Of a stretch of DNA of 64,000 nt, positions 9,518-18,811 are shown piece by piece. Under the pieces are notes generated by a model, which was given only the letters and a program-made list of their open reading frames with translations, did no database searches and was not told the origin of the DNA. Position 1 is the stretch's first letter. Each line of letters opens with the position of its first letter. A program made the translations under genes and the position numbers. This DNA comes from Flavobacterium sp. AG291 (GTDB taxonomy: Bacteria > Bacteroidota > Bacteroidia > Flavobacteriales > Flavobacteriaceae): the NCBI RefSeq assembly GCF_003350375.1, contig NZ_QQAR01000003.1, positions 1 to 64,000 on the forward strand. The letters run 5' to 3'.

Positions 9518-11446
9518 CTATGCTTCTGTAATTACCTCATGCTCATGTTTATCAAAAGGTCGCTTACCAAATATATCCTCAAGGTCATCTTTAAAGATTA
9601 CTTCTTTTTCAATTAATATATCTGAAAGCTTAAGTAATTTATCTCTGTTGTCTTCCAGAAGCTTAATTGCTCTCTGGTATTGATCTTCAATAAGAGTTGA
9701 TATTTCCTTATCGATAACTTTAGCTGTTTCTTCAGAATAAGGCTTTGAGAAATTATATTCGCTTTGTCCTGATGAATCATAGTAAGTAATGTTACCAAGC
9801 TTTTCGTTAAGGCCATAAATGGTTACCATTGCACGGGCTTGTTTAGTTACTTTTTCAAGATCACTTAATGCACCTGTAGATATCCTGTTGAAAATTACTT
9901 TTTCGGCAGCACGACCACCCATGGTTGCACACATTTCATCAAGCATCTGATCCGGTCTTACAATAAGTCTTTCTTCAGGCAGATACCATGCAGCTCCAAG
10001 GCTTTGTCCGCGAGGTACAATTGTTACTTTTACTAGTGGAGCAGCATGCTCAAGCATCCAGCTTACAGTTGCGTGACCAGCTTCGTGTATCGCAATGGCT
10101 CTCTTTTCTTCTGGAGAAACAATTTTGTTTTTCTTTTCAAGTCCGCCCACAATACGGTCTACCGCATCAAGGAAGTCTTGTTTGTCTACCATTTTTTTAT
10201 CTTTTCTCGCTGCTACAAGCGCGGCTTCGTTACATACGTTAGCGATATCAGCACCCGAGAATCCCGGAGTTTGCTTAGCAAGGAATTCAGTATCCAGATC
10301 TTCAGCTTTTTTAAGAGGCTTAAGGTGTACTTCAAATATCTCTCTTCTTTCACGAATATCCGGAAGATCTACATAAATCTGTCTGTCAAAACGTCCTGCA
10401 CGCATTAACGCTTTGTCAAGTACATCAGCACGGTTGGTAGCGGCAAGCACAATAACGTTAGTGTTTGTGCCAAAACCGTCCATTTCTGTCAATAGCTGGT
10501 TAAGAGTGTTTTCACGCTCATCATTCGAACCAGAGAAGTTATTTTTTCCACGTGCACGTCCTACAGCATCAATTTCATCAATAAAGATAATAGCTGGCGA
10601 TTTCTCTTTTGCCTGTTTGAAAAGGTCACGAACACGTGATGCACCTACACCAACAAACATTTCAACGAAATCAGAACCTGAAAGCGAGAAGAAAGGAACT
10701 TTCGCTTCACCGGCTACAGCTTTTGCTAAAAGTGTTTTACCTGTTCCCGGAGGTCCTACAAGAAGGGCTCCTTTAGGTATTTTACCACCTATGCTGGTAT
10801 ATTTTTCAGGGTTTTTAAGGAATTCTACAATTTCCTGTATCTCTTCTTTAGCCCCTTCAAGACCTGCAACATCTTTAAATGTTACTTTAATGTCGTTCTT
10901 TTCGTCGAAAAGCCTGGCTTTAGACTTACCTATATTAAATATCTGTCCACCGCCTCCGCCGGCACCACCGCCTGACATCCTGCGCATCATGAAAATCCAC
11001 AATCCAACAATCACAAGTATAGGAAGAAGCGTTATAAGAACTTCACCCCAAATGCCATCTCCCTGGAATTCATAATCGTTTAATTTACCGGCTTCACGAG
11101 CCTGGTTTAGTGTTTTCTGAAATTCTTCTGAATTTCCAGTCTGGAAAGAATAGTGTGGTCCTTTGGTGTTTTTATTACCTAAAAGATCTTTACTTACTTT
11201 CTCATGTTCTTTCAGCTTCAATGCTTCCGGTTTAAGGAATGCTTCTGCTGTTGTTTTATTATAGGCTACTTTGCTTACCTCACCTTTATCAAGGTAAGTG
11301 TAAAATTTTGCAAGCGATATTTGCTGCGGGTCATTCCAGTTAGAGCCCCCCCATAAAAAATTTATAGCAAGGAATAGTACTAGTATTCCTCCATAAACTA
11401 CCCATGGGCTAATTCTAACCTTGTTTGGTTTGTTATCTTTTGACAT
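9518..11446 (-). CDS. ftsH: ATP-dependent zinc metalloprotease FtsH
   Basis: Membrane-anchored hexameric AAA+ protease that degrades unassembled membrane proteins and regulators. The 642 residues show two transmembrane helices (about 13-32 and 133-153) bordering an extracytoplasmic domain, a glycine-rich linker (159-167), Walker A GPPGTGKT at 231-238, Walker B FIDEID at 288-293, the SRH region, and the zinc site HEAGH at 454-458. It lies 13 bases after rsfS in the same orientation, so the two are probably co-transcribed, and it ends at a long hairpin. Confidence 0.98.
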   Translation of the reverse strand: MSKDNKPNKVRISPWVVYGGILVLFLAINFLWGGSNWNDPQQISLAKFYTYLDKGEVSKVAYNKTTAEAFLKPEALKLKEHEKVSKDLLGNKNTKGPHYSFQTGNSEEFQKTLNQAREAGKLNDYEFQGDGIWGEVLITLLPILVIVGLWIFMMRRMSGGGAGGGGGQIFNIGKSKARLFDEKNDIKVTFKDVAGLEGAKEEIQEIVEFLKNPEKYTSIGGKIPKGALLVGPPGTGKTLLAKAVAGEAKVPFFSLSGSDFVEMFVGVGASRVRDLFKQAKEKSPAIIFIDEIDAVGRARGKNNFSGSNDERENTLNQLLTEMDGFGTNTNVIVLAATNRADVLDKALMRAGRFDRQIYVDLPDIRERREIFEVHLKPLKKAEDLDTEFLAKQTPGFSGADIANVCNEAALVAARKDKKMVDKQDFLDAVDRIVGGLEKKNKIVSPEEKRAIAIHEAGHATVSWMLEHAAPLVKVTIVPRGQSLGAAWYLPEERLIVRPDQMLDEMCATMGGRAAEKVIFNRISTGALSDLEKVTKQARAMVTIYGLNEKLGNITYYDSSGQSEYNFSKPYSEETAKVIDKEISTLIEDQYQRAIKLLEDNRDKLLKLSDILIEKEVIFKDDLEDIFGKRPFDKHEHEVITEA

Positions 11447-11459
11447 GAATTCCGGTTAT

Positions 11460-11831
11460 TTAATAGTTGTTTCCTATTGATGTAATGCGGGCATCTCCCC
11501 AAAGGCTTTCAATATTGTAATATTCACGAATGTGTTTTTGAAAAACATGAACTACAATATTCACATAGTCCATAAGTACCCATTCACCATTTTCTGTACC
11601 TTCAACATGCCATGGTTTATCTTTCAGGGATTTGGAAACTGTTTTTTGGATAGAGTGAACTATTGCGTTCACTTGTGTATTTGAAGTACCGTTACAGATT
11701 ACAAAATAATCGCAAACGGTATTGTCTATGGCCCTAAGGTCAAGAATATCAATATCATTTCCTTTTACTTCTTCGATACCTTTGATGATATTAGCTAACA
11801 GATCATCATTACTTACGTTTTTCTTAGCCAT
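11460..11831 (-). CDS. rsfS: Ribosome silencing factor RsfS (YbeB/Iojap family)
   Basis: A 123-residue protein with the whole Oligomerisation/RsfS domain: IKGIEEVKGNDIDILDLRAIDN, YFVICNGTSNTQVNAI and WHVEGTENGEWVLMDYVNIVVHVF are the family blocks. RsfS binds ribosomal protein L14 and blocks subunit joining in starvation. It is the first gene of the rsfS-ftsH unit and is divergent from birA; a perfect minus-strand -7 box (11851-11858) gives a leader of about 15 nt. Confidence 0.96.
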   Translation of the reverse strand: MAKKNVSNDDLLANIIKGIEEVKGNDIDILDLRAIDNTVCDYFVICNGTSNTQVNAIVHSIQKTVSKSLKDKPWHVEGTENGEWVLMDYVNIVVHVFQKHIREYYNIESLWGDARITSIGNNY

Positions 11832-11850
11832 TTAAAATTATATGTTTTCG

Positions 11851-11880
11851 CAAAGTTATCATTTTTTGTATTTACTTTTG
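11851..11880. promoter_or_regulatory. Divergent promoters of rsfS and birA
   Basis: On the minus strand TAACTTTG (11858 to 11851) lies 20 bases before rsfS; on the plus strand TACTTTTG (11873-11880) lies about 52 bases before birA. Both match TAnnTTTG perfectly. A further minus-strand TAACTTTG is at 11917-11924. Confidence 0.5.
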
Positions 11881-11931
11881 AGCGTTAGTTAAACTATTAC
11901 AGCTATAAAAGCAATACAAAGTTATTTTGTA

Positions 11932-12660
11932 ATGAATATTATCAAACTCAGTGCCATTAACTCAACAAATGATTATCTAAAGGGATTATCATCTGCACAA
12001 TATCTTGAAAACTTTACAATTGTATCAGCTGAAGATCAAACTGCCGGACGAGGCCAAATGGGAGCTCAATGGAATGTTGAACCCGGTAAGAACCTTACTT
12101 TTAGTGTATTGGTTAAAGATCTTTTGCTTGATGTAACAGAGATTTTCAGTTTGAATGCTGCTGTAGCTGTTAGTGTTGTTGGTGCGCTGGAGAATTTTTC
12201 GGTTCCAAATCTTTTTATAAAGTGGCCTAACGACATTTTGGCAGATAATAAAAAAATAGGTGGCATACTTATAGAAAACAGTATAAAATCAGGAGGTGAG
12301 ATTTATTCAGTTATCGGTATCGGGCTGAATGTAAATCAAAAAGAATTCGGTGAGTTGACGAAAGCGTCTTCATTAGCTGTAGTAATGAATAAAGAGTTTG
12401 ACAAAGATGCCATAATGACTGCCATAGTAGAAAGCCTTAAACGAAATGTCGCTATTTTACTCAACAAGAATGGCAGCAAGATTTGGAAAGACTATCATGC
12501 AAAACTTTATAAGAAAGGGCTACCTATGCCTTTCGAGAAAAATGGAGTAAGGTTTATGGGGATAATACAGGGGGTATCTCAAAAAGGAGAGCTAAAAGTA
12601 CAACTTGAAGACGATACTGTTAAAGCATACGGGATTAAAGAAGTTCAGCTTTTATATTAA
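11932..12660 (+). CDS. birA: Biotin-[acetyl-CoA-carboxylase] ligase
   Basis: A 242-residue class I (catalytic only) biotin protein ligase that attaches biotin through biotinyl-AMP to the carrier domain of acetyl-CoA carboxylase and related enzymes. Present are the adenylate loop GRGQMG at 39-44, KWPNDI with the substrate-contacting lysine, and KIGGILIE followed by GIGLNVNQ. The N-terminal helix-turn-helix of the E. coli BirA repressor is absent, so it should not act as a repressor. It ends one base before a bidirectional terminator. Confidence 0.96.
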   Translation: MNIIKLSAINSTNDYLKGLSSAQYLENFTIVSAEDQTAGRGQMGAQWNVEPGKNLTFSVLVKDLLLDVTEIFSLNAAVAVSVVGALENFSVPNLFIKWPNDILADNKKIGGILIENSIKSGGEIYSVIGIGLNVNQKEFGELTKASSLAVVMNKEFDKDAIMTAIVESLKRNVAILLNKNGSKIWKDYHAKLYKKGLPMPFEKNGVRFMGIIQGVSQKGELKVQLEDDTVKAYGIKEVQLLY

Positions 12661-12690
12661 AAAAAAACACCCGCTATAAGCAGGTGTTTT
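12661..12690. terminator. Bidirectional terminator between birA and the DUF4241 gene
   Basis: Arms 12664-12674 and 12680-12690 pair with a single mismatch; A-run on the left and T-run on the right between convergent genes. Confidence 0.8.
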
Positions 12691-12701
12691 CAGTGTTTTA
12701 T

Positions 12702-13418
12702 TTAGTCTTCATCATCTTCATATTCTTCGTCTGCGCCTTCAGGGTCAAACTCATTTATTAAAAAATCTACGACTAACTCCACTGTGTCACCATTTTCATT
12801 CAATCCCCAGTAAGCAGGGTAGTAGCCATCACCCCAACCCGAAGCAAACATAATAATATTGTTGTCAGAATCTGCAATAGGATGATGGTCATTCCAGTCG
12901 CCAAGGTCGCGAGAAAAATTATTTTTCCCGGAGTATTTTATAAACTCTTCAGAGAGTACATCATCATAATAGTTTGATTCAGGGTTTTTATCCTGAAGCT
13001 CATCCATTTTGGTGTTGAATTGAGTATTTGTTTCTTCGTCAAGGAAACAGGCAAGCCCTGATTCAACAGGGAAGCCGTAAAACTCATCATCACCAAGTTC
13101 ATTCAGTTCTTCATTTGTCAGATCGTCGGTTAAAGCCAAAATCCACTTAGAAGCATCTTCAGGCCTGAATTTTATTTTTGCATAGGCTATCCTGTGATGC
13201 AGGGCGTCAATGTTTGCCATAAATATATAAACAGGATATTTGTCAGGTATAACAGTACGTGAAAAAGGTCTTTGCTCAAGAGAGAAAAATGGATCTGCAA
13301 CAATAATCTTTCCGGTTGGGAGATTAACATCTCCAATATGAATTTCAGTAAGTTCCTGCGAATTCATTTCATCTTCAAGGTCGTAATGCAATTCGAAATC
13401 GTTTATATTCTCTTCCAT
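12702..13418 (-). CDS. DUF4241 domain protein
   Basis: A 238-residue acidic cytoplasmic protein without signal or membrane segment. Its C-terminal half has the DUF4241 pattern: MFASGWGDGYYPAYWGLNENGDTVELVVDFL. An earlier block GKIIVADPFFSLEQRPFSRTV is also conserved in the family. The extreme C-terminus is a run of Asp and Glu. The biochemical role of the family is unknown; related proteins occur near immunity-type genes in some genomes, but nothing toxin-like is next to this one. It is monocistronic. Confidence 0.8.
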   Translation of the reverse strand: MEENINDFELHYDLEDEMNSQELTEIHIGDVNLPTGKIIVADPFFSLEQRPFSRTVIPDKYPVYIFMANIDALHHRIAYAKIKFRPEDASKWILALTDDLTNEELNELGDDEFYGFPVESGLACFLDEETNTQFNTKMDELQDKNPESNYYDDVLSEEFIKYSGKNNFSRDLGDWNDHHPIADSDNNIIMFASGWGDGYYPAYWGLNENGDTVELVVDFLINEFDPEGADEEYEDDED

Positions 13419-13511
13419 AATGTTGTTTTTTTAAAGGGACTTAAATTTACTCAAAACCATAATCCTGAGTAAGTGTTTTGTAGAATATTTAACGACAATG
13501 ATTCTGTTGTC

Positions 13512-14045
13512 TTATTCTGTTTTTGTATTAGGTTCAAAAGAAGGTTCGGTTCTTTCAGGTATTACAATTTGATCAGAGAGGTTGGGTAAAAGCATTCTCA
13601 TGTCCTGAAAATTGTAGTTTGCCGTATCTAGAAAATACCAGTTTTTACCATTATCCTTCGAAATTGCTATTACTGTTGTTGTAGCTGTTAGTTTTCCCTC
13701 TGGCAGATCCATAGTCAGGATTTGCGGTAGTGTGCATTGTAATTCGGAATCAACAGTGATTATTTTAGATGGTGTTCCAAAATTTACATCAGTAACAATA
13801 ATACCTTCTTTTGCAATCTCCATCATTTGCTCATTCATTTTTTTGAGAGCTTCTTTTTCGCCTCTCATTGCTTTTATTGTCGCTGGATGAGCATACTTAA
13901 GAAAACCTGCATAATCACGTTCTACAAATTTTTTACCCATCTCGTTAGCCTGTTCGAGCATAATCTTGATATACAGATCATTGCTTTGCGCCTGGGAAAG
14001 GAAAAAAGTAAAAAATAGTGAAAGAAATAAGAATTTAGTTTTCAT
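13512..14045 (-). CDS. Secreted protein of unknown function
   Basis: A 177-residue protein with a clear signal peptide (KFLFLSLFFTFFLSQAQS, cleavage near residue 19). The mature part begins with a helical section (MLEQANEMGKKFVERDYAGFLKYAHPATIKAMRG) that resembles NTF2/SnoaL-like secreted proteins of Flavobacteria, followed by alternating strands. No catalytic motif is visible. It is separated from its neighbours by about 90 bases on each side. Confidence 0.7.
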   Translation of the reverse strand: MKTKFLFLSLFFTFFLSQAQSNDLYIKIMLEQANEMGKKFVERDYAGFLKYAHPATIKAMRGEKEALKKMNEQMMEIAKEGIIVTDVNFGTPSKIITVDSELQCTLPQILTMDLPEGKLTATTTVIAISKDNGKNWYFLDTANYNFQDMRMLLPNLSDQIVIPERTEPSFEPNTKTE

Positions 14046-14070
14046 AACGGAAATATCTTTTGATAAAAGT

Positions 14071-14105
14071 ATAAAAAAAAGCCTCTTAGTTGTGCTAAAA
14101 GGCTT
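14071..14105 (-). terminator. Terminator of the pyrE-14528-14126 gene group
   Basis: Eleven-bp stem with one mismatch (14079-14089 with 14095-14105); the A8 run at 14073-14080 reads as Ts on the minus strand. Confidence 0.75.
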
Positions 14106-14125
14106 CTTTTATAAGGTTATTTTGT

Positions 14126-14518
14126 TTAAAGCTTATGCATATTCTGCGCAAGCGTTTCGATGAATTTAGTAATAGGGCCTTTAATCATCATTGCCATCAT
14201 TGCATTGAATTCGCCTTCAAAAAAAAGCTGTACTTCACTTGAAGCTTCAGAAACAGTATTAATATTTCCGGTCAGGGTAAAAGGAAGCTTGTCGCTTGCA
14301 GCGCCCAAAACAACTTTGTTAGGAGCTGATTTTTCTTTTAGCTTTAATTTTATTTCAGGCATTCCTTTTAATGCAAAGATGAATGATTCATCACCGGCAA
14401 CTTCGAATTTAGCTATGTTTTCAGGCATTAGCTTTTCAAAGTTCTTTACATCAGTAAGCTGGTCAAATATGTATTGAGCAGGTTTTTCTACGGTTACCTT
14501 AGGGCTTTCTAAATTCAT
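14126..14518 (-). CDS. SRPBCC (START/Bet v1-like) family protein
   Basis: A 130-residue cytoplasmic protein with the helix-grip arrangement of the SRPBCC superfamily: an opening strand with KPAQYIFDQLTDVKNFEKLMP, a run of beta strands, and a closing amphipathic helix MMAMMIKGPITKFIETLAQNMHKL. The superfamily binds hydrophobic ligands; the ligand here is unknown. It lies nine bases after the 14528 gene and is probably co-transcribed with it and pyrE. Confidence 0.8.
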   Translation of the reverse strand: MNLESPKVTVEKPAQYIFDQLTDVKNFEKLMPENIAKFEVAGDESFIFALKGMPEIKLKLKEKSAPNKVVLGAASDKLPFTLTGNINTVSEASSEVQLFFEGEFNAMMAMMIKGPITKFIETLAQNMHKL

Positions 14519-14527
14519 GGATTTTAA

Positions 14528-14986
14528 TTATTTTTTCTTTCCAAAAAGTTTCTCAACTTGTTTTTTGGCAATTTCGTTTGAAAAATATACCGGTGCATCT
14601 TTTACTTTTGTCGCACATGAAAATCTTAAAACAGGCGCTCCAAGAAATTTACTAAAGTGAAGCCCTACAATATAGTCCGGAAGTTCAAGCATTACAGATT
14701 CTTTGGGCATCGTGGTAAAACCTTCTTCAACGGCAGCATATAAATCGTTAAATGTATTGTCAACATCTTCAAAACTGAATTCACGGTATTCGTCCAGTGT
14801 TTTAAACTGCTGATCTCTGAATTTTACAGTGTATTTATTACCTGATTTTGTAATTTCAGCTTCTAAAGGAGCTCCAAATTGTTGTGCTTTTCCGATTGAT
14901 TCACTTGGAGTGGTTTGAACTTTTTTTAATTGTGCAAAAGACATAGATGCTGTAAGCAGCATCACTAACAAAAACATTTTTTTCAT
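14528..14986 (-). CDS. Secreted protein of unknown function
   Basis: A 152-residue protein with a signal peptide (KKMFLLVMLLTASMSFAQ, cleavage after FA). The mature sequence is mixed strand and helix with one cysteine and ends in basic residues (VEKLFGKKK). No known family or catalytic motif could be recognised. It sits between pyrE (75-base gap) and the SRPBCC gene (nine-base gap) on the same strand. Confidence 0.7.
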   Translation of the reverse strand: MKKMFLLVMLLTASMSFAQLKKVQTTPSESIGKAQQFGAPLEAEITKSGNKYTVKFRDQQFKTLDEYREFSFEDVDNTFNDLYAAVEEGFTTMPKESVMLELPDYIVGLHFSKFLGAPVLRFSCATKVKDAPVYFSNEIAKKQVEKLFGKKK

Positions 14987-15061
14987 TGTGATTAGTTTGG
15001 TTGATTAATATAATTTATTTAGTTTGTAATTAATTCTTTTGGCGTATAGTGTATTATCAAC

Positions 15062-15703
15062 TTATTGACCCCAGGTAGAAGGGCTTTTGCTCCAGTCTTT
15101 AAGAGTATCAAGTTCTTCTTCGGTAATGTATTTTTTAGAAACAGCCAGGTCAAGTAGTGTCTCATAATTACCAAGCGTGTGTAGTGTTACATTCGCTTTT
15201 TTGAAATTTTCTACTGAAACATCAAAACCGTATGTAAATATGGCTACCATTCCTTTAACGTTGGCTCCTGCAGCTTTTAAAGCTTCTACAGCCATTAAAC
15301 TGCTGTTTCCTGTACTGATAAGGTCTTCTACAACAACCACGTTTTGACCTTTTTGAAGGAAACCTTCAACTTGGTTCTGACGGCCATGTTTTTTAGGCTC
15401 AGGACGAACGTATACAAACGGAAGTCCCATATACTCAGCAACAAGCATACCTATACCGATAGCTCCGGTAGCAACACCAGCTATTACATCCGGTTTTCCG
15501 AACTCTTTTTCTATGTGCTTGGAGAATTCTTCACGTATGTAATTCCTTATCGGTGGGAATGAGAGAGTTATCCTGTTATCGCAGTAAATAGGCGATTTCC
15601 ATCCGGAAGCCCATGTAAAAGGATTTTTAGGATTTAATTTAATTGCGTTTATTTGTAAAAGCAATTCGGCTGTTTTTTTGGCTGTGTCTATATTGAAAAT
15701 CAT
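15062..15703 (-). CDS. pyrE: Orotate phosphoribosyltransferase
   Basis: Joins orotate to PRPP to give OMP in pyrimidine synthesis. The 213-residue protein starting at the Met of MIFNIDTAKKTAELLLQINAI has normal length; the reading frame continues 46 codons upstream, but that part is unlike the family and would cross the NUDIX gene's start. The PRPP-binding loop VVVVEDLISTGNSS, the YVRPEPKKHG segment and the GVATGAIGIG loop are all present. The start lies only seven bases from that of the divergent NUDIX gene, and a perfect -7 box suggests a transcript beginning at or very near the ATG. Confidence 0.96.
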   Translation of the reverse strand: MIFNIDTAKKTAELLLQINAIKLNPKNPFTWASGWKSPIYCDNRITLSFPPIRNYIREEFSKHIEKEFGKPDVIAGVATGAIGIGMLVAEYMGLPFVYVRPEPKKHGRQNQVEGFLQKGQNVVVVEDLISTGNSSLMAVEALKAAGANVKGMVAIFTYGFDVSVENFKKANVTLHTLGNYETLLDLAVSKKYITEEELDTLKDWSKSPSTWGQ

Positions 15704-15707
15704 ATTG

Positions 15708-15715
15708 CAAATGTA
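15708..15715 (-). promoter_or_regulatory. -7 element of pyrE overlapping the NUDIX start codon
   Basis: TACATTTG on the minus strand ends five bases before the A of the pyrE ATG, so a leaderless or nearly leaderless pyrE transcript is predicted. Confidence 0.45.
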
Positions 15716-16313
15716 TAAAGTTTTTGTAAACGATAAACCACTTTTTTTGACAAATACTGTTGAAAAAGAAACTGACTTCAGGTTGTTTTTACTGGAGAGC
15801 GTTGATATTGAACAATTGATAGTTAATATGTTTAATAACAAGGTGAAAAAAGCGTTTTTATACCATCCTGATGAAAAAGAGACCTTAAAAAAATTAAAGG
15901 AGAAAATTCCTGTGGCTAAAGCCGGAGGCGGGCTTGTTTACAATAAAAAAGGAGAGGTACTTTTTATACTTCGCAACGGTAAATGGGATTTACCCAAGGG
16001 GGGAATTGAAAAAGGAGAAGATATAGAAGATACCGCAGTTCGTGAGGTAGAAGAGGAAACTGGAGTGAAAAATCTGAAAATTACCAATAAGCTTCAGAAG
16101 ACGTATCATATCTTTAAACGTAATGGAACTTACAGGTTAAAAATTACACATTGGTATGAAATGAAGACTGATTATACAGGAAAGCTCTTTGGACAACTGG
16201 AAGAAGGTATAGAAAAGGTTGCGTGGTTAAATGCAGATCAGATCAAAGAAGCTCTTACTAATTCTTATGAGAATATTAAATTGCTTTTCGAGGATGCTGA
16301 AGTAGAGAAATAA
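15711..16313 (+). CDS. NUDIX hydrolase
   Basis: A 200-residue protein with an N-terminal alpha/beta part (about 1-65, beginning MYKVFVNDKPLFLTN) and a NUDIX domain. The NUDIX box is complete: G97, E103, R111-E112, E115-E116, G118. The box binds divalent metal and cleaves a nucleoside diphosphate linked to another moiety; the substrate is unknown. The ATG at 15711 is preferred over an upstream in-frame ATG at 15678, which would lie inside pyrE. The divergent arrangement with pyrE hints at a nucleotide-related role. Confidence 0.93.
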   Translation: MYKVFVNDKPLFLTNTVEKETDFRLFLLESVDIEQLIVNMFNNKVKKAFLYHPDEKETLKKLKEKIPVAKAGGGLVYNKKGEVLFILRNGKWDLPKGGIEKGEDIEDTAVREVEEETGVKNLKITNKLQKTYHIFKRNGTYRLKITHWYEMKTDYTGKLFGQLEEGIEKVAWLNADQIKEALTNSYENIKLLFEDAEVEK

Positions 16314-16331
16314 TACTTTGAAAATAGATTG

Positions 16332-16988
16332 TTAAAAAGGAATGTTAGAAGATACTATATTGATATTATAAATAATTTTAAGAAGAAATTTAAACGTTTT
16401 TAAATATTCATTTAATAATTTTTGTGATAACTTTATATAATAATCTTTATTCTGATGAACAACTTTTAAATAAGCATCTGGTTTTTCTCCAATTAATTCT
16501 AGATGTCCGTGTGCAAAATAGTTTCGTTCTTCAATAAAGTAATTTAGTGTTTTTGTGAAAAGTTTTCTTTTTTCTCTTGTATTTAATTCTTCTATTTTGT
16601 AGAAATCAGCATCTATTTTTAAGATTGCACTTAATAAAAAGGCAAATTTTGCAAAAGAAAAACCCTTGAAGGTTTTATCTTCTGCAAAAATTCTTTCACA
16701 TTCTTTACTCAAACTGCATAATGAATCAATATTGTATTTGTTTTTTGTGTAAATGAAAATTGCTGTTGATAATTCGTAGTTTATTATTTCCGCCAAACGG
16801 ATTGTTTTGCCTAATGCATAAGTAATGTTATTAAATCGATCATATAAAAAATCAAATTCATCGGTGTAATCATAATGGATACGAGTGAAATCATTTTCTT
16901 TGGTTTTTAATTTCAATATTATAGTTGATGTATGGAACTTATTTATGTCATCTTCTTTAAAATTTTTGAAAAAGGTAATTCTTGACAT
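16332..16988 (-). CDS. AT-rich orphan protein with a HEPN-like RNxxxH motif
   Basis: A 218-residue, predominantly helical, lysine-rich protein with no signal peptide. The gene is visibly more AT-rich than its neighbours. Near the C-terminal third, FIEERNYFAHGH contains R155-N156-x3-H160, the spacing and polar residue typical of the catalytic Rx4-6H motif in HEPN-domain RNases, preceded by a long helix as in that fold. HEPN proteins serve as toxins, abortive-infection nucleases or RNA-processing factors. The motif is short, so this is a suggestion only. No antitoxin-like partner is adjacent, and the gene sits alone between NUDIX and the M14 peptidase. Confidence 0.6.
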   Translation of the reverse strand: MSRITFFKNFKEDDINKFHTSTIILKLKTKENDFTRIHYDYTDEFDFLYDRFNNITYALGKTIRLAEIINYELSTAIFIYTKNKYNIDSLCSLSKECERIFAEDKTFKGFSFAKFAFLLSAILKIDADFYKIEELNTREKRKLFTKTLNYFIEERNYFAHGHLELIGEKPDAYLKVVHQNKDYYIKLSQKLLNEYLKTFKFLLKIIYNINIVSSNIPF

Positions 16989-17076
16989 AGAATCGTAAAC
17001 ATCAACTTCTATTAATTCTGATCAATTAAATTCCATTTTTAAAAATTTTAAGATTTAAATGTGATAGATAATATCT

Positions 17077-18807
17077 TTATTTTACTTTCCTGTAAACCGG
17101 ATATTCCATATGCGTCCTTTCATAATATGGTGAATGACGGTAAATCCAGTCCAACTGAGCATCGGCATTATCTGCAAATGTTTTGTCTTCCTGTTTTTTC
17201 TTTTCGAATTCAGTTTTTAGGTTATTATTTTCTTTAATAAGCTTTGCTGCTGTATCTTCAAAAACATAGTCTGAAAAATATTCTTTCTGTTGTAGTATAG
17301 CGTCAAAAAAGTTCCATGCAAAAAAGGAATCATTCCCTTGTGGTTCAAGTGTTTCCAATAAATATTTTACACCGGGCTGCGTTGTGGTTACCATCAGATC
17401 TCCTTTTTTGAACAACACTTTACGAGTAGTAGTTTCTACTGCAACGGTACTATGAGGGTAATGTCCTTCATAGGCCAATTTACCCGTTTTAAAGTCTTTT
17501 ATACGATAACTTTCCACTTCAATCTCCTTATCTTTAGCAAGAGGTTCCATTTTAATATTGTTGAGTTTTAAAAGCTCAATGATATTCCACCATGACTTAG
17601 GTATTATATAAGCTTCCGGTATTGCGACCTGAATCAACGGCTGGTACGTTTGGTAATAGGGAAGCATTTTGTTGAAAGGTTTTTTACGGTCGTAAAAAAG
17701 TCTTTGTTTACCTGTTACTTCACTGGTTTTATAATCGCCCTGATAACCTAAAAAGGGTAGAGGGGTAACCTGAGTAGAATCTATTTCCCATTGTAATGTA
17801 TATCGTGATCCGGGTTTATAATTCTCCAGATTCTCAGAACGCAACAATTTAATCCTGTTATAATCAGAATCTATAAATTTAACAGACTCTGCCATGTATT
17901 CGTAGGTAACCTTTACCCGCGCAGAATATTCTTTTAGCATATGTGTTTCCGGCATACATCCGGGTACATTGAACATAGATGCATATCCTGTTGAATATCT
18001 GGGATAATCCATAAACTGTTCAAAACCTGCGGCATCGGGTTTGGTGTCGTGCACATTTACATAAGGAGTTGCTTCGATACCTTTAGCTTTTAAGGCCGAT
18101 AGAATTTGAGGCATCATTTCAGTCTTAAAAAATGTCCCCAGCTCGCCTCCCAGCTTTTGATGATGGGTAGCTATATAGGTCAGTGTATATTGGTAATCGG
18201 CACCATTGCTAACATGATTGTCTATAAAAGCATCTGGATTTACAGTATGAAAGATCTGTGCAAAACTTCTCGCATTGCGGGTGTCGTTTTTTACAAAATC
18301 ACGATTAAGGTCATAGTTGCGGGCATTGCCACGAAAGCCATAGCTTTCAGGCCCGTTTTGGTTTGCACGGCTGTGCGAATTGCGATTCAATGCCCCTCCT
18401 ATATTATAGATAGGGATGTTTACAAGTACTGTATTTTTAGGTGCAGTAACCTTGCCGGTTGCAAGATCACGGTAAAACATCATGGTAGCATCAATACCAT
18501 CAGGCTCACCCGGATGAATACCATTATTGATTAAAAGAACAGCTTTGTCCTTATGAATTGCATTAAAGTCGAACTTTTTATCAGGATTGTAAATAACTAT
18601 GTGCAATGGCTCACCGCTATCGGTAAGTCCCATTTCCTGCATTTGTATAGTTTCAAAGTCTTTGTCAAGAAGCCTGAAAAAAGCTATAGTTTCTTCGTAG
18701 GTAGCAGTTTGGTTACCATTCCCTTTTTCATAGGGAGTTTGGTATTGCGTTTTTTTTTGCGCGGTGATTATGCAACTAAAAAGGAGTAATAGTAAAAATT
18801 TATTCAT
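17077..18807 (-). CDS. Secreted M14 family zinc carboxypeptidase
   Basis: A 576-residue secreted metallopeptidase with a signal peptide (residues 1-16). The first zinc motif is HPGE (H98, E101), and the third ligand is H198 in DNHVSNG. RGNARNYDLNRDF (159-171) supplies the substrate carboxylate-binding Asn/Arg pair of the M14 family. A long C-terminal region of about 250 residues follows the catalytic domain. It would remove C-terminal residues from peptides in the periplasm or outside the cell. It starts four bases after the coaD stop and is probably co-transcribed, though the functions are unrelated. Confidence 0.9.
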   Translation of the reverse strand: MNKFLLLLLFSCIITAQKKTQYQTPYEKGNGNQTATYEETIAFFRLLDKDFETIQMQEMGLTDSGEPLHIVIYNPDKKFDFNAIHKDKAVLLINNGIHPGEPDGIDATMMFYRDLATGKVTAPKNTVLVNIPIYNIGGALNRNSHSRANQNGPESYGFRGNARNYDLNRDFVKNDTRNARSFAQIFHTVNPDAFIDNHVSNGADYQYTLTYIATHHQKLGGELGTFFKTEMMPQILSALKAKGIEATPYVNVHDTKPDAAGFEQFMDYPRYSTGYASMFNVPGCMPETHMLKEYSARVKVTYEYMAESVKFIDSDYNRIKLLRSENLENYKPGSRYTLQWEIDSTQVTPLPFLGYQGDYKTSEVTGKQRLFYDRKKPFNKMLPYYQTYQPLIQVAIPEAYIIPKSWWNIIELLKLNNIKMEPLAKDKEIEVESYRIKDFKTGKLAYEGHYPHSTVAVETTTRKVLFKKGDLMVTTTQPGVKYLLETLEPQGNDSFFAWNFFDAILQQKEYFSDYVFEDTAAKLIKENNNLKTEFEKKKQEDKTFADNADAQLDWIYRHSPYYERTHMEYPVYRKVK

Positions 18808-18811
18808 AGGC

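Noticed and set aside
10413..11075. 220-codon frame antisense to ftsH
   Set aside because: It lies wholly within ftsH, has low-complexity composition created by the opposite strand, and shows no domain; ftsH is certain.
15704..15841. 46-codon upstream extension of pyrE
   Set aside because: Unlike the family, and it would overlap the NUDIX coding sequence and the pyrE promoter box.
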